A DNA stretch of 64,000 nt from Bradyrhizobium tropiciagri (lineage in GTDB: Bacteria > Pseudomonadota > Alphaproteobacteria > Rhizobiales > Xanthobacteraceae), in contig NZ_JAFCKH010000013.1 in the NCBI RefSeq assembly GCF_018130505.1, positions 1-64,000 of the forward strand. The letters run 5' to 3'. The position numbers and the translations under genes are program-made. How positions within the stretch are numbered: the first letter of the stretch is position 1; the number at the start of each line of letters is the position of its first letter. The notes under the pieces are model-generated. The model searched no databases and was not told the DNA's origin. It saw only the letters and a program-made list of their open reading frames with translations. Below are positions 1-9,963 of the stretch, piece after piece.

Positions 1-717
1 AACAACAAGAGCGACATGCTTCTGGTCAACGACAACGGCAAGGTATCCGTCTGGGATAACGGCCAGATCGGCGGCGCCCACATCATTGCTGCTGCGGGCA
101 CCATCACTGGCGGCTGGCATTTTGCCGGCACCGGCGACTTCGACGGCAACGGCAAGAGCGACATTCTGTGGGTCAACGACGACGGCAAGGCGTCGATCTG
201 GGACAACGGCCAGCTCGGCGGCGCCCACATCATCGCGCCTGCCGGCACCATGGCCGGCGGCTGGCATATTGCCGGCACCGGCGACTTCGACGGCAACGGC
301 AAGAGCGACATCCTGCTGTTCAACGACAACGGCAAGGCATCGATCTGGGACAACGGCCAGATCGGCGGCGCGCATATCATCGCGCCGGTCGGCACCATCG
401 CCGGCGGCTGGCACTTTGCCGGCACCGGCGATTTCGATGCCAACGGCCAGAGCGACATCCTGCTGGTCAACGACAACGGCAGGGCGTCGATCTGGGACAA
501 CGGCGCGATCGGCGGCGCGCACTTCATCGCTCCTGTCGGCACTTTCTCCAATGGCTGGCACATTGCCGACGTTGGTGACTATGACGGCAATGGGCAGAGC
601 GACATTCTCCTGCGCAACGACAATTCGGCGGTGTCGATCTGGGATAACGGCCAGATCGGCGGCGCCCACATCATCGCCAGTGCCGGCGTCGTTCCCAATG
701 ACTGGCACATCGTGTGA
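1..717 (+). CDS. FG-GAP/VCBS repeat protein, C-terminal part (5' end outside window)
   Basis: The frame is open from base 1 and ends at TGA 715-717, so only the C-terminal 238 residues are present. The protein consists of 49-residue (147 bp) repeats; the Gly/Asn-Gly-Trp-His signature recurs at bases 109, 256, 403, 550 and 697. Each unit carries a DFDGNGKSDIL-type Asp-rich loop, the calcium-binding motif of FG-GAP/VCBS repeats, followed by an SIWDNGQIGGAHII segment. Such repeats form beta-propeller blades in secreted or surface proteins. The chain stops two residues after the last WH, so the array runs to the C-terminus and there is no recognisable RTX secretion tail. Specific function, N-terminal domains and secretion route cannot be judged from this fragment. 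Confidence 0.85.
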   Translation, partial: NNKSDMLLVNDNGKVSVWDNGQIGGAHIIAAAGTITGGWHFAGTGDFDGNGKSDILWVNDDGKASIWDNGQLGGAHIIAPAGTMAGGWHIAGTGDFDGNGKSDILLFNDNGKASIWDNGQIGGAHIIAPVGTIAGGWHFAGTGDFDANGQSDILLVNDNGRASIWDNGAIGGAHFIAPVGTFSNGWHIADVGDYDGNGQSDILLRNDNSAVSIWDNGQIGGAHIIASAGVVPNDWHIV

Positions 718-765
718 GGGTGCTGTCCGGTCTGGACCGGCGATAGGTCTTCCATAGGTAGGCCC

Positions 766-802
766 GTGGCGCGCCCTCCTCCGCCCTTTCCGGGCGCGCC
801 AC
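766..802. terminator. hairpin after the FG-GAP gene
   Basis: A perfect 11-bp inverted repeat (766-776 and 792-802, GTGGCGCGCCC and its complement) encloses a 15-nt loop, 49 bp after the FG-GAP stop. There is no T-tract, so it is a possible Rho-assisted or 3'-end-stabilising hairpin, not a classical terminator. Confidence 0.35.
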
Positions 803-958
803 CAGTTCTCCGGCGTGATCTGGCCTGCGCTGGACCTCCGCCATGCAGCCAAGGAGCCGCCGATGAAGGCGGCATCGACCCCACTGTCTTTGCTCCCGCA
901 ACGCGAACGTCTATGAATACGCTCCCGGCTTCGTTTGCCTCATGCAGGGAGAATCGCC

Positions 959-1735
959 GTGACTTCAGCACCACTGACGCCGCTCAACCGCTTGCGACAA
1001 CAGTGGCGCGAGAAGCGTCCGACCTTCGGCGCGATCGCAACCATCCCGAGCATCCAGACCGTGCAGATCATGGCGCAGTCGCTGGACTGGATCATCGTCG
1101 ACCTCGAGCACGGTCCGATCGACCTTGCCACCGCGCATGCGATGATCGTGGCGACATCGGGTACGCCCTGCGTGCCGATGGTGCGGATCGCAGCCAATGA
1201 GCCGCACCTCGCCAAGGCGCCGATGGACATCGGCGCGCTCGGCATCAATTTTCCGATGATCTGCGACGCCGCGGACGCCGCCAAGGCGGTGCGCAGCGTG
1301 CGCTATCCGCCGAAGGGCGAGCGGCTCTGGGGGCCGTTCCACGCGCCGTTCCGCTGGGGCGTCTCGATGAACGACTACATGGCGACCGCCGATGACGACA
1401 TGATCTGCATTGTCACGATCGAGCATGTCGAGGCGGTGAATCGCATCGACGAGATCATGGCGACGGAGGGCATCGACCTCGCGGTGATCGGCCCCGGCGA
1501 CCTCGCCACCTCGATCAACAAGCGCGGCTATCCCGACGATCCCGAAGTGGTGGCGCTGATGCAGCGCGCGGAGAAAGGCATCATGCGGAGCGGCGTGCCG
1601 ATCGGCGGCGTTGCCCGCAGCGCCGAGCAGGCCAACGCGATGATCGACCGCGGCTACCTCGCGCTCGCGCTCGGCTTCGACTGGTCGCTGTTCCAGCGCG
1701 GCATCGCCGCGGCGTTCGCCGGGATCAAACGCTGA
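959..1735 (+). CDS. HpcH/HpaI-family aldolase (2-oxo-3-deoxy acid type)
   Basis: This is a predicted 258-residue class II pyruvate-dependent aldolase that cleaves 2-keto-3-hydroxy (or 3-deoxy) acids to pyruvate plus an aldehyde. Family signatures are visible: IIVDLEHGPID near residue 40, GINFPMICDAADA near 95, RYPPKGERLWGPFH near 113 and DLAVIGPGDLATS near 180. The start is taken as GTG 959 because GGGAGA lies 6-10 bases upstream; a TTG at 935 would add eight residues without such a site. The natural substrate cannot be deduced; aromatic meta-cleavage, rhamnonate or glucarate pathways are all possible. The neighbours give no pathway context, since the gene converges on the SphA-like porin gene. 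Confidence 0.85.
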   Translation: MTSAPLTPLNRLRQQWREKRPTFGAIATIPSIQTVQIMAQSLDWIIVDLEHGPIDLATAHAMIVATSGTPCVPMVRIAANEPHLAKAPMDIGALGINFPMICDAADAAKAVRSVRYPPKGERLWGPFHAPFRWGVSMNDYMATADDDMICIVTIEHVEAVNRIDEIMATEGIDLAVIGPGDLATSINKRGYPDDPEVVALMQRAEKGIMRSGVPIGGVARSAEQANAMIDRGYLALALGFDWSLFQRGIAAAFAGIKR

Positions 1736-1742
1736 TTCCTCG

Positions 1743-2762
1743 CTAGTACTTCCGCACCACCGGCCTCGCGGTCGGTGGCGGCTCCGGCGCCTTGGGCTGA
1801 ATCGCGAACGTCACCCAGGTCGACCATCCCTTCGGCCGGTTTTCGACCTCGAGATCGGCGTATCCCTTGATATTGAGATAGCCCTGGAAGTCGCCGACCG
1901 GAAACAGGAAGCCGACCTGCGGGCCGATGCCGACCGCCATGCCGCGGAAGCCGCCGAGCGTCGCGCCGGGCCCGCTATCGTCGGTGAGCTGCTGGAAATA
2001 GTAGCCGGCAACGCCGACGAAGACGTCCTTGCCGAGGAACTGCGACGCGGCCCAGTCGATATGCGCGTCGATGCCATTCTGGTACTGCAAATAGGAATTC
2101 ATGGCGCTGTAGGTCAGGCCGCCGACGATGGAGAACTCGTGCCCCGTCTTCGGGTCGAGATAGGTGTAGCCGCCGCCGGCGTCGATCGCGCCGAACCCAA
2201 AGCTCAGATTGGCAAGCCGGGTCGGATCATACGTGCCGCTCGGAATGTTGCCGGCGACGTAGATCATCTCGTTGTGGACGCCCTGATTCCATTTCAGCGT
2301 GCCCTGGTAGAAGATGTCTGAGACCGTGGTACGGTTGTCGAACTTGCTGCCGGAGACGGTGTTGCCGGCCGGCCCGGTCAGCGTGGCGTTGATGCCGACG
2401 CCGAGATTTCCCGGCGCCGCCAGGAAGCTGATGCCCGCCTGACCGCCGAGCACCGGCGTCGGCGAGGTGTAGGTGACGCCCTCGACGAGCGCGTCCGCAC
2501 GTGCGGTGAGCCCGGCCACGACGGTGCCGCCCGCGCCGCCGGCGGTGACGAAAGTCTTTCCCGCCCCCGCGCTCTGCTGCAGATGGATGTAGATCGTCGA
2601 ATACGCCCAACCCGGCGCGACCGGCGTCGCGGCGAGGCTGCCGAACGTTCCGGGCAGCCAGAAGCTGAGACCCGCCGAATCGGCGCGTGCCGTGCATGGA
2701 AGCGCGAGCGAAGCAACACATAGGCCTGCGACCATCATTCCGTGACGCTTGATCAATTGCAT
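1743..2762 (-). CDS. SphA/MetA-type outer-membrane transporter
   Basis: A 339-residue protein with an N-terminal signal peptide (hydrophobic core near residues 9-23, cleavage likely after CTARA). The rest is Gly/aromatic-rich with alternating residues, as in beta-barrels of the 'MetA pathway of phenol degradation'/SphA family. These outer-membrane proteins are thought to admit hydrophobic or aromatic compounds. The start ATG 2762 has GGGGAGG just upstream; the frame continues further 5' but that part lacks a signal peptide and overlaps the DUF1254 remnant. It is the last gene of the minus-strand sulfatase gene set, so it may be the uptake channel of that system; that is inference from position. 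Confidence 0.75.
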   Translation of the reverse strand: MQLIKRHGMMVAGLCVASLALPCTARADSAGLSFWLPGTFGSLAATPVAPGWAYSTIYIHLQQSAGAGKTFVTAGGAGGTVVAGLTARADALVEGVTYTSPTPVLGGQAGISFLAAPGNLGVGINATLTGPAGNTVSGSKFDNRTTVSDIFYQGTLKWNQGVHNEMIYVAGNIPSGTYDPTRLANLSFGFGAIDAGGGYTYLDPKTGHEFSIVGGLTYSAMNSYLQYQNGIDAHIDWAASQFLGKDVFVGVAGYYFQQLTDDSGPGATLGGFRGMAVGIGPQVGFLFPVGDFQGYLNIKGYADLEVENRPKGWSTWVTFAIQPKAPEPPPTARPVVRKY

Positions 2763-2835
2763 AGCCGCCTCCCCTTCAACTCGGCCGTGGCGATCGTCGG
2801 CGCCACTGCCGTTACCTCCGATCGTTGCCCGCGCT

Positions 2836-3147
2836 TCACGCGCGCCGCTCATTGCACCGGCTGCGGCTCGGGACATCTCTACTTTTCGTTGTGAGCGTCA
2901 CCGGATCTGCATCGAGATCGAATACCGCGCTGGAATAGAACGTATCCCGATTCGTCCGGATCACCGTCAGCGCCTCGCGCTTGTGCTCATACTTGCCGAA
3001 GCCGCCCTTCTTGGCCGAGGCGCTGAAATAGAGGTCGGTCTCGGCCCGAACGAAATTGTCGGGTGTGACGGTGACCGCCGCATGCGCCTGCGCCGTGGCC
3101 AGCTCCGCGAGCCAAAGTGTACCAACCAGGGAGTAATCCAGGTTCAT
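2836..3147 (-). pseudogene. truncated DUF1254 gene (N-terminal remnant)
   Basis: A 103-codon frame whose start overlaps the stop of the upstream DUF1254/DUF1214 gene as ATGA (3144-3147). It begins with a signal-peptide-like segment and then reads as the opening of a DUF1254 domain: TPDNFVRAETDLYFS, a GGFGKYEHKRE block, VIRTNRDTFYSSAVFDLDA and DPVT. Family members continue for several hundred more residues, but here the match ends near base 2895 and the last 19 codons (Arg/Ser-rich) look unrelated before TGA. The likely explanation is a deletion that removed the bulk of a second DUF1254 gene. It may still be translated by coupling, giving a short exported peptide, so 'remnant' is a judgement. 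Confidence 0.65.
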
Positions 3148-4544
3148 TGCGTGACCGTCTCGATGTCAGGCAGGACCCACTTCTTCTCAAAGAAAGATTT
3201 TTCCGGTCCGTAAAGGCGGAACAGCACCTCGAATTCGCCGCCCGCGACTGTCGGCACCCAGTTCGTCTCCTTTCCCGCCGGCGACTTCGGCCCGAAGAAT
3301 ACGTCGGTCGAACCATCAGCGTTCTTCTGCAGCCCGACATTTTGCGAGGAGCGGCTGGCGCGCGATTGATCGCGGATCAGGGCGTGCGTGGCCCGGTCGT
3401 AGGCCGTCGCCGACCAATAGAGCCTGACCGGCGCGTTCGGCGGCACCGTCAGCCGATAGGTCTTGCCGCCATCGAAGTTGTTGCCGTCCTTGTCCTTGAT
3501 GGTCATCAGGTAGAACTGCCCCTCGCCCAGATGCTTGGGGGTGAAGAAGGCAAAAGTGAACAGCAGACCTCTGCTGTCGACAGGGTAGCTATCGGCGGCG
3601 GAATAGCCGTCCGGAGCTGCCTTCATATAGTCCGGGAGTGCCGGCAACGCCCATCGACCGGACTCGAAAAAGGGATGAAAGAGCCGCTCATAGCGATGCT
3701 CGAACAATCCTCGCGCCTCGGCGGCCGCGCTGTTCAGGAGAGCCTGCGTCACCTGGTCCGGATTGAAGGCCTTGCCTTTCTCAATCCCGATCGACCGTAA
3801 CTGGTCGATCATCGCCTTGTCACGCAACAGCCAGGGCTCGGTCTGCACGAAGCGGTCGAGTGACTGGAAGAACCGTACGTCATAGGGGATCGTTGCGTCG
3901 TACACCACGTCGATCGCATCGACGAATTTGGTGGGCGCGGGATTCGGCGTTTGCGAGAGCGGATACACCTTGATGCGCCGGCCATAGGCCGCGCCCTGCG
4001 CAACGTCGGCATCGGTGCCGCCTTTGAGGATCGAGCGCAGCAGCGCGTAACCCTGATAGGTCGACGATGGCAGCACGACATAGCCCTCGGGCGGCCTCTC
4101 CTTGTAGTCCGGGGGCAGCACCAGATACTTGGCGCCCGCTCCCTTGTCGACACCGGCCGGACCGACATCCTCGAGCGGCGTCTGCCAGCCATCCATGATG
4201 GTGCCGTTGATCGAGCCTTCGTCGGCCGGCGGAATTTCAATCACCACCGGGCCGACGTCCTTGGTATTGAAGAACGGCATCAGATAGATTGAGTCGGGAT
4301 TGGGTGTGAGCGTCTGGTTCTTCCAGTCGGGCAGCCGAGACCAATAGACGATCTGGTTGTAACTGCCCTTGGTCTCACGAACCATCGCCTGGTACATCAG
4401 GTCGAAATTGACCGCCGGCATGCCCCAGATCATCGCCTCGACAGCGCGGCTTTGGACAAGCCGGCTGTGTGCGCCCGAAGAATCCTCCGCGTGCACGACC
4501 GGCGCCATCAGCAAAAACATCAGCGCCGCAAAGCATCTCTTCAT
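3144..4544 (-). CDS. DUF1254/DUF1214 domain exported protein
   Basis: A 466-residue protein with signal peptide (MKRCFAALMFLLMAPVVHA). The DUF1254 domain covers roughly residues 30-170 (AMIWGMPAVNFDLMYQAM, TPNPDSIYLMPFFNT, GPVVIEIPP, STYQGYALLRSI). The DUF1214 domain lies at roughly 340-455 (YRLTVPPNAPVRLYWSATAYD, FGPKSPAGKETNWVPT, LFRLYGPEKSFFEKKW). The biochemical role of this family is not established; members are commonly periplasmic and linked to envelope or lipid-like substrates. The gene starts 11 bp after the arylsulfatase stop and overlaps the DUF1254 remnant by 4 bp, consistent with one transcript. Confidence 0.88.
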   Translation of the reverse strand: MKRCFAALMFLLMAPVVHAEDSSGAHSRLVQSRAVEAMIWGMPAVNFDLMYQAMVRETKGSYNQIVYWSRLPDWKNQTLTPNPDSIYLMPFFNTKDVGPVVIEIPPADEGSINGTIMDGWQTPLEDVGPAGVDKGAGAKYLVLPPDYKERPPEGYVVLPSSTYQGYALLRSILKGGTDADVAQGAAYGRRIKVYPLSQTPNPAPTKFVDAIDVVYDATIPYDVRFFQSLDRFVQTEPWLLRDKAMIDQLRSIGIEKGKAFNPDQVTQALLNSAAAEARGLFEHRYERLFHPFFESGRWALPALPDYMKAAPDGYSAADSYPVDSRGLLFTFAFFTPKHLGEGQFYLMTIKDKDGNNFDGGKTYRLTVPPNAPVRLYWSATAYDRATHALIRDQSRASRSSQNVGLQKNADGSTDVFFGPKSPAGKETNWVPTVAGGEFEVLFRLYGPEKSFFEKKWVLPDIETVTQ

Positions 4545-4555
4545 GACGGTGCCCC

Positions 4556-6250
<1,695 letters not shown>

Positions 6251-6261
6251 CTGAAACTCCC

Positions 6262-7278
6262 TCACATTGTTTGGACGTTCCTCGAGGACGGCTGGAGATC
6301 GGTATTGGCGGACCTGCGCAGCACGCAGCGGAAGCCGACATGGCTGGTCGAGGTGTCGACCGGCTCGGCGTGGCGTGCGGCGGGACGGTAGCGGCGGCAG
6401 TAGTTCGGCGCGCACAGATGCGAGCCGCCCTTCAGCACCTTGCGCGGAATCCGGATCGCGGGCTGGACGGGATCGTAGCTCGCCTCCTCGCGGCCGCCGC
6501 GCGGGTTCTGCGGAATGCAGCAGGGTTTTGCGGCGTCGGCCTCGTGCCGCGCGGACCACCAGTCGGCGGTCCACTCCCAGACATTGCCGATCATGTCGTG
6601 AACGCCATAGCCATTGGGCGGAAACGCCGTCACCGGCGAGGTGCGGTCGAAACCGTCGGCGCAGATGTTCTCGAGCGGGAAATTGCCCTGCCAGGTGTTG
6701 GCCATCTGCACGCCGTCAGGGGTCAGCGCACTGCCCCAGGCATATTCCGCGGCGTCGAGGCCGCCACGCGCGGCGAATTCCCACTCCGCCTCGGTCGGCA
6801 GCGCCTTGCCCGCCCATTTGGCATAGGCCAGCGCATCGGCGTAGGCGACATGCACGACGGGATGGCTGCCGAGCACGTTGATGTTGGTTTTCGCCCCGTA
6901 GGGATGACGCCAGTTGGCGCCCTTCATGAAGCTCCACCACTGGCTCACATCGCGCAGCGAGCGCACGCGCCGTGGCGGCTGAAACACCAGCGAGCCGGCA
7001 TAGAGCATGTGCGGCAGCGCGCCCGGATATTGCGCGGGATCGGGCGGCATCTCGGCCACGGTGATGTGACCGGTCTCGCGCACGAATTCGCGGAATTGGA
7101 CGTTGGTGACAGGCGTGCGGTCGATCCAGAAGCCGTCGACCGTCGCCCGATGCGACGGCGCTTCCTCGGGATAATGATGGTCCGAGCCCATGCGGAAGGT
7201 GCCGCCGTCGATCCAGACCATATCGTCGGTCGGGAGGTTCGGCGACGGTTCAGCGCACCCGATCTCGGCCCCGGACAT
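6262..7278 (-). CDS. formylglycine-generating enzyme (sulfatase maturase)
   Basis: A 338-residue FGE-sulfatase (SUMF1) family protein. It opens with MVWIDGGTFRMGSDHHYPEE-type sequence and has the internal LPTEAEWEFAARGG block, GNVWEWTADWW, and the C-terminal KGGSHLC...CRRYRPAAR region. Both cysteines of the catalytic pair (Cys289 and Cys294) are present, which distinguishes true copper-dependent maturases from EgtB-like relatives. It oxidises the CTAGR cysteine of sulfatases to formylglycine; the adjacent arylsulfatase is the obvious partner. No signal peptide is seen, so it should act in the cytoplasm. It begins 18 bp after the small exported protein gene. Confidence 0.92.
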   Translation of the reverse strand: MSGAEIGCAEPSPNLPTDDMVWIDGGTFRMGSDHHYPEEAPSHRATVDGFWIDRTPVTNVQFREFVRETGHITVAEMPPDPAQYPGALPHMLYAGSLVFQPPRRVRSLRDVSQWWSFMKGANWRHPYGAKTNINVLGSHPVVHVAYADALAYAKWAGKALPTEAEWEFAARGGLDAAEYAWGSALTPDGVQMANTWQGNFPLENICADGFDRTSPVTAFPPNGYGVHDMIGNVWEWTADWWSARHEADAAKPCCIPQNPRGGREEASYDPVQPAIRIPRKVLKGGSHLCAPNYCRRYRPAARHAEPVDTSTSHVGFRCVLRRSANTDLQPSSRNVQTM

Positions 7279-7296
7279 CGCAAGGCACCCGCACGC

Positions 7297-7827
7297 CTAC
7301 TGGGAGCAGTAATCCCAGAAGCCCTGTGTCCTGGACGGATCGGTGTAGTACCAGCACATGCCCGGCGCCGGCGGAGAACCAGCCCATGCGGCAGCGCTCG
7401 CGGCGCCGACAACGCCGATCGCTGCGCCGGCTGCGATCGCACCGCCCACCGGCCAGCGGTACCAACCGGGCCGCGCCCAGCCGCGCCCGGGCACAGGCCG
7501 AACCACCGCGGCGCCGCGGTAGCCGGGCCGCACGCCCGGCCCGACCACGGTGCGACTGCGATAGGCCACCGCGCCGCCGCGCGGTCCGACCGCAACTCCA
7601 CCGCGGCGGACGACGGCGCGCACGTCGATCACGTCGCGGCCTTGCGCATCGCGCAGCAATGATCCGAGGGGAGCGCCGGCGCCGATATTCGCAGCCGATG
7701 CGGTGCTTGTGAGCGCGGCCATTGTACCGAGCCCTAGCGCCACTGCGCAGAAGATCATCCTGAAAGGTCTCGGACTGCGTCCTTGAATACTGACCGTCGT
7801 GTCCGATCGCATCGCTACGCCCTCCAT
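7297..7827 (-). CDS. small exported Gly/Pro/Arg-rich protein of unknown function
   Basis: An up to 176-residue protein; ATG at 7812 (MRSDTTVS) is an alternative start. A signal peptide ends near TSTASA. The middle is rich in Gly, Arg, Val and Pro (VVRRGGVAVGPRGGAVAYR), followed by a hydrophobic Ala/Gly segment near 135-150 and a C-terminal block with MCWYYTDPSRTQGFWDYC, containing two cysteines that could form a disulfide. I recognise this tail as recurrent in small exported rhizobial proteins but know no function. It is the first gene of the minus-strand sulfatase gene set, 18 bp ahead of the maturase. Confidence 0.7.
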   Translation of the reverse strand: MEGVAMRSDTTVSIQGRSPRPFRMIFCAVALGLGTMAALTSTASAANIGAGAPLGSLLRDAQGRDVIDVRAVVRRGGVAVGPRGGAVAYRSRTVVGPGVRPGYRGAAVVRPVPGRGWARPGWYRWPVGGAIAAGAAIGVVGAASAAAWAGSPPAPGMCWYYTDPSRTQGFWDYCSQ

Positions 7828-8261
7828 TGTTCTTGGTGCTTCTTGCTGCCGATCAAGCCGGTCGGTCAGTCGCCGTCAGCCTCACCTCTTCCGCGAGGCC
7901 CGGCGATCTCCCCTCGTATGCACACAAACGTGCATAACGGCATCCGGACGCGACCGCTCATCAGCGTCATCGCGCGCAGGCATCAAACGATAGATCAACT
8001 CGTTTTGCGTGTAATGTGCAGTTTGTGCCAAACTCTGTGGCGGGCCTCCACGGCTTGACGAAAGATGTCGCCGATCTGGCGATCTGTTACCGTGCCGTGC
8101 ATTGCCTTGTCTAAAAAACAAGGAAAAATCCGCGCAATGGAAATTCCGAACATCATCCTGCCATTCGAATCGATAGAGTGACGACAGGTTGCCGCAGGGA
8201 GTAGGATGCGGCAGATTTTTATTTCGTGGGACAATAGATTAATCGCATTTCCCTCGTAGGC
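7828..8261. promoter_or_regulatory. divergent intergenic region between the sulfatase gene set and the AraC regulator
   Basis: 434 bp without a convincing gene, unusually AT-rich for this window toward the regulator (8100-8260, with runs such as ctaaaaaacaaggaaaaat). It must hold the promoters for the leftward exported-protein/maturase/sulfatase genes and for the rightward AraC gene. No clear -35/-10 pair or operator could be fixed by eye. Confidence 0.5.
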
Positions 8262-9227
8262 ATGCAGATGATGGGCGAACATCTGTCGGTCAGCACGAAT
8301 ATACTCGAAGGCTTTGAGGGGCTTCATCAGGCCGTCAAAGGCTCACATGTCGACGTCATGCAGCTCGAACGCGGGCGGCTGCACGGCACCTTGTCGCATG
8401 TCGGCATCGGCGACTTCTCGCTCAGCATCGGCGCCTTCAATGTCGGCGTCCGCACCCAGCGCATTTCGACCGAGGAAAAGCTGATCGTCGGCATGCTGCT
8501 CAGCGCGACGGATCGCGTCACGCACTGGGCCTTCGACATGCAGCCGGCGGACGTTCTCGTCATTCCGCCCTCCGTCGAGCACGACGGTGTCTTTCACAGC
8601 GCCTCGTCCTATGCCGCGATCCGGATGGATCTGGCCGACCTCCCGTCCGTGTTCGGCGGCGAGCCGCGGCTTGTCGATGCGGAGGCCTGGCTGGAGAAGC
8701 GCCATTATCGCGCCGACGACGACGCCGTCGGCATGGCGGGCGCGCAAAGGCTGCCGCAGATCGTCGCGCATCTTGCGCGGCAGCCCGGCGCGCTGTCGGA
8801 GACGTCGGCCGAATTCTGGAAGCGCGCGATCGTCGATTGCGTGACCGCGCCGATCGCCGCGACGCTGCCGCGCGACGATTCCGGTTATCTGCCGTCTGCG
8901 ATGAAGCTGGTCCGCAACATCGAGGATTATCTGGAAGCCGCAGGATCGCGCCCGGTCCATGTCTCGGAAATCTGCTCCACCTTCCGTGTGTCGCGGCGCA
9001 GCCTGCATCGCGCCTTTCACGAGGTGTTCGGCATCGGCCCGGTGACGTTCCTCCGCCACAAGCGGCTTTGCACGATCCATTCCATCCTGCGCCAAAGCAG
9101 ACCCGAACAGACCACCGTCTCGGAGGTGGCGCTCGAGCAGGGCTTCATCGAGCTCGGTCGCTTCTCGCAGTATTACCGCGCGATGTTCGGCGAGTATCCG
9201 TCGCAGACCTTGAGCTGTCCGAGCTAG
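8262..9227 (+). CDS. AraC-family transcriptional regulator
   Basis: A 321-residue regulator. The C-terminal ~100 residues form the double helix-turn-helix of the AraC/XylS family (VHVSEICSTFRVSRRSLHRAF near 230, FIELGRFSQYYRAMFGEYPS near 300). The N-terminal two thirds resemble cupin-like ligand-sensing domains but carry no motif that reveals the ligand. Three in-frame ATGs (8262, 8268, 8271) lie together, so the exact start is uncertain. It is transcribed away from the sulfatase gene set across a 434-bp gap and is the natural candidate for its regulator; that link is positional inference. Confidence 0.85.
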   Translation: MQMMGEHLSVSTNILEGFEGLHQAVKGSHVDVMQLERGRLHGTLSHVGIGDFSLSIGAFNVGVRTQRISTEEKLIVGMLLSATDRVTHWAFDMQPADVLVIPPSVEHDGVFHSASSYAAIRMDLADLPSVFGGEPRLVDAEAWLEKRHYRADDDAVGMAGAQRLPQIVAHLARQPGALSETSAEFWKRAIVDCVTAPIAATLPRDDSGYLPSAMKLVRNIEDYLEAAGSRPVHVSEICSTFRVSRRSLHRAFHEVFGIGPVTFLRHKRLCTIHSILRQSRPEQTTVSEVALEQGFIELGRFSQYYRAMFGEYPSQTLSCPS

Positions 9228-9556
9228 ACCCAACCTCAAATCTTTTTTCAGCGTAGCCCGGATGAGCGCAGCGATATCCGGGATGGCGAGCCGCGCATTT
9301 TCGCTTCGCTGATGCGGATCGACAGTTCGCCGGATCTGTTCACGCGTCAGCCGCCAGGACCGCGACTGCCGGCTTCAGTCGTGCGCCTGCAAGGCGCGAC
9401 ACAAGCGGCGCAACGCCTCGCACAGCCGCGCATCCAGAGGTTGGGCGGCATAGGAACAGGTGCCGCTTCCGTAGCCCCCGCCCCCCTTGCGGGCCGGCGA
9501 ATTGGCCGCTTTAATACTGCGATTCCAGCACCTTACTATTTTGAAGAGCATTTGAG
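9228..9556. other. intergenic region with a palindromic repeat copy and a doubtful small frame
   Basis: This 329-bp gap holds a decayed copy of the GTAGCCCGG repeat at 9253-9317. On the minus strand a 58-codon frame runs from ATG 9551 to TGA 9375 (Cys/Arg/Ala-rich, ending LCRALQAHD). It has no visible ribosome-binding site and I recognise no family, so I do not call it a gene. Confidence 0.4.
9253..9317. repeat. GTAGCCCGG-type palindromic repeat, degenerate copy
   Basis: The left half (GTAGCCCGGATGAGCGCAGC then GATATCCGGG) matches the copy at 38279-38369 almost base for base. The right half (CGCATTTTCGCTTCGCTGATGCGG) is mutated and lacks the terminal GGGCTACG. It is a short intergenic repeat of the family described at 38279. 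Confidence 0.75.
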
Positions 9557-9796
9557 ATGAAGGCCATCGAACAGATCATCGCGGGATACGTGTCCCTTGG
9601 GGACCGTCGCGCGCTCGAGCAGATCAGAGACCATCGCAGGCGGCTGCTGCAGGAGACCCTGATGCGCAGCGGCTCCGGATTCCACCCATCGACCGTAATC
9701 GACACGCTCCAGGAGGAGGTCGATCTCATCGAGGCGGCGCTGGCCCGTTACGAGATCGCTTCAGAAGACGAGATCGCTTCAGAAGAAACGCCATGA
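9557..9796 (+). CDS. small hypothetical protein with helical content
   Basis: A 79-residue acidic protein, apparently mostly helical (MKAIEQIIAGYVSLGDRRALEQIRDHRRRLLQ). It has no signal peptide or membrane segment. The C-terminus contains an exact in-frame 18-bp tandem duplication (9752-9769 and 9770-9787, differing only in the last base) encoding EIASED-EIASEE. The stop overlaps the next small gene by ATGA, indicating translational coupling. The family is not recognised; the size and charge could suit a DNA-interacting or regulatory protein, but nothing shows this. Confidence 0.65.
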   Translation: MKAIEQIIAGYVSLGDRRALEQIRDHRRRLLQETLMRSGSGFHPSTVIDTLQEEVDLIEAALARYEIASEDEIASEETP

Positions 9797-9963
9797 CAGA
9801 CTTTCTCGAAGAACTCGAGACGCTGCGCCTCATTCGGGCATTCTCCAGGATCAAGGATCCCGACAAGCGGAAGCTGGTGCTGCAATTCGTCGAAGCGGCC
9901 ATGCCCACCGATGATCCCGCCCGCGGGACGCCCAATCCGGCAACGCCGGCGCCGAAGCGCTGA
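9793..9963 (+). CDS. very small hypothetical protein, coupled to the preceding gene
   Basis: A 56-residue frame (ATG 9793, TGA 9961-9963) whose start overlaps the upstream stop as ATGA. The sequence is amphipathic and charged (MTDFLEELETLRLIRAFSRI, then DPDKRKLVLQFVEAAMP) with a Pro-rich C-terminal tail. The pattern of a helical pair resembles small proteins that accompany helix-turn-helix regulators, but I recognise no family. Coupled translation with the gene at 9557 is the main support for it being real. Confidence 0.6.
   Translation: MTDFLEELETLRLIRAFSRIKDPDKRKLVLQFVEAAMPTDDPARGTPNPATPAPKR

Noticed and set aside
579-974. 131-codon minus-strand frame between the FG-GAP gene and the aldolase
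   Set aside because: Runs antisense into the FG-GAP repeats and through a hairpin; no RBS and no recognisable sequence.
9375-9551. 58-codon minus-strand frame ending LCRALQAHD
   Set aside because: No ribosome-binding site, Arg/Cys/Ala-rich, next to a repeat; could be a gene remnant but not supportable.
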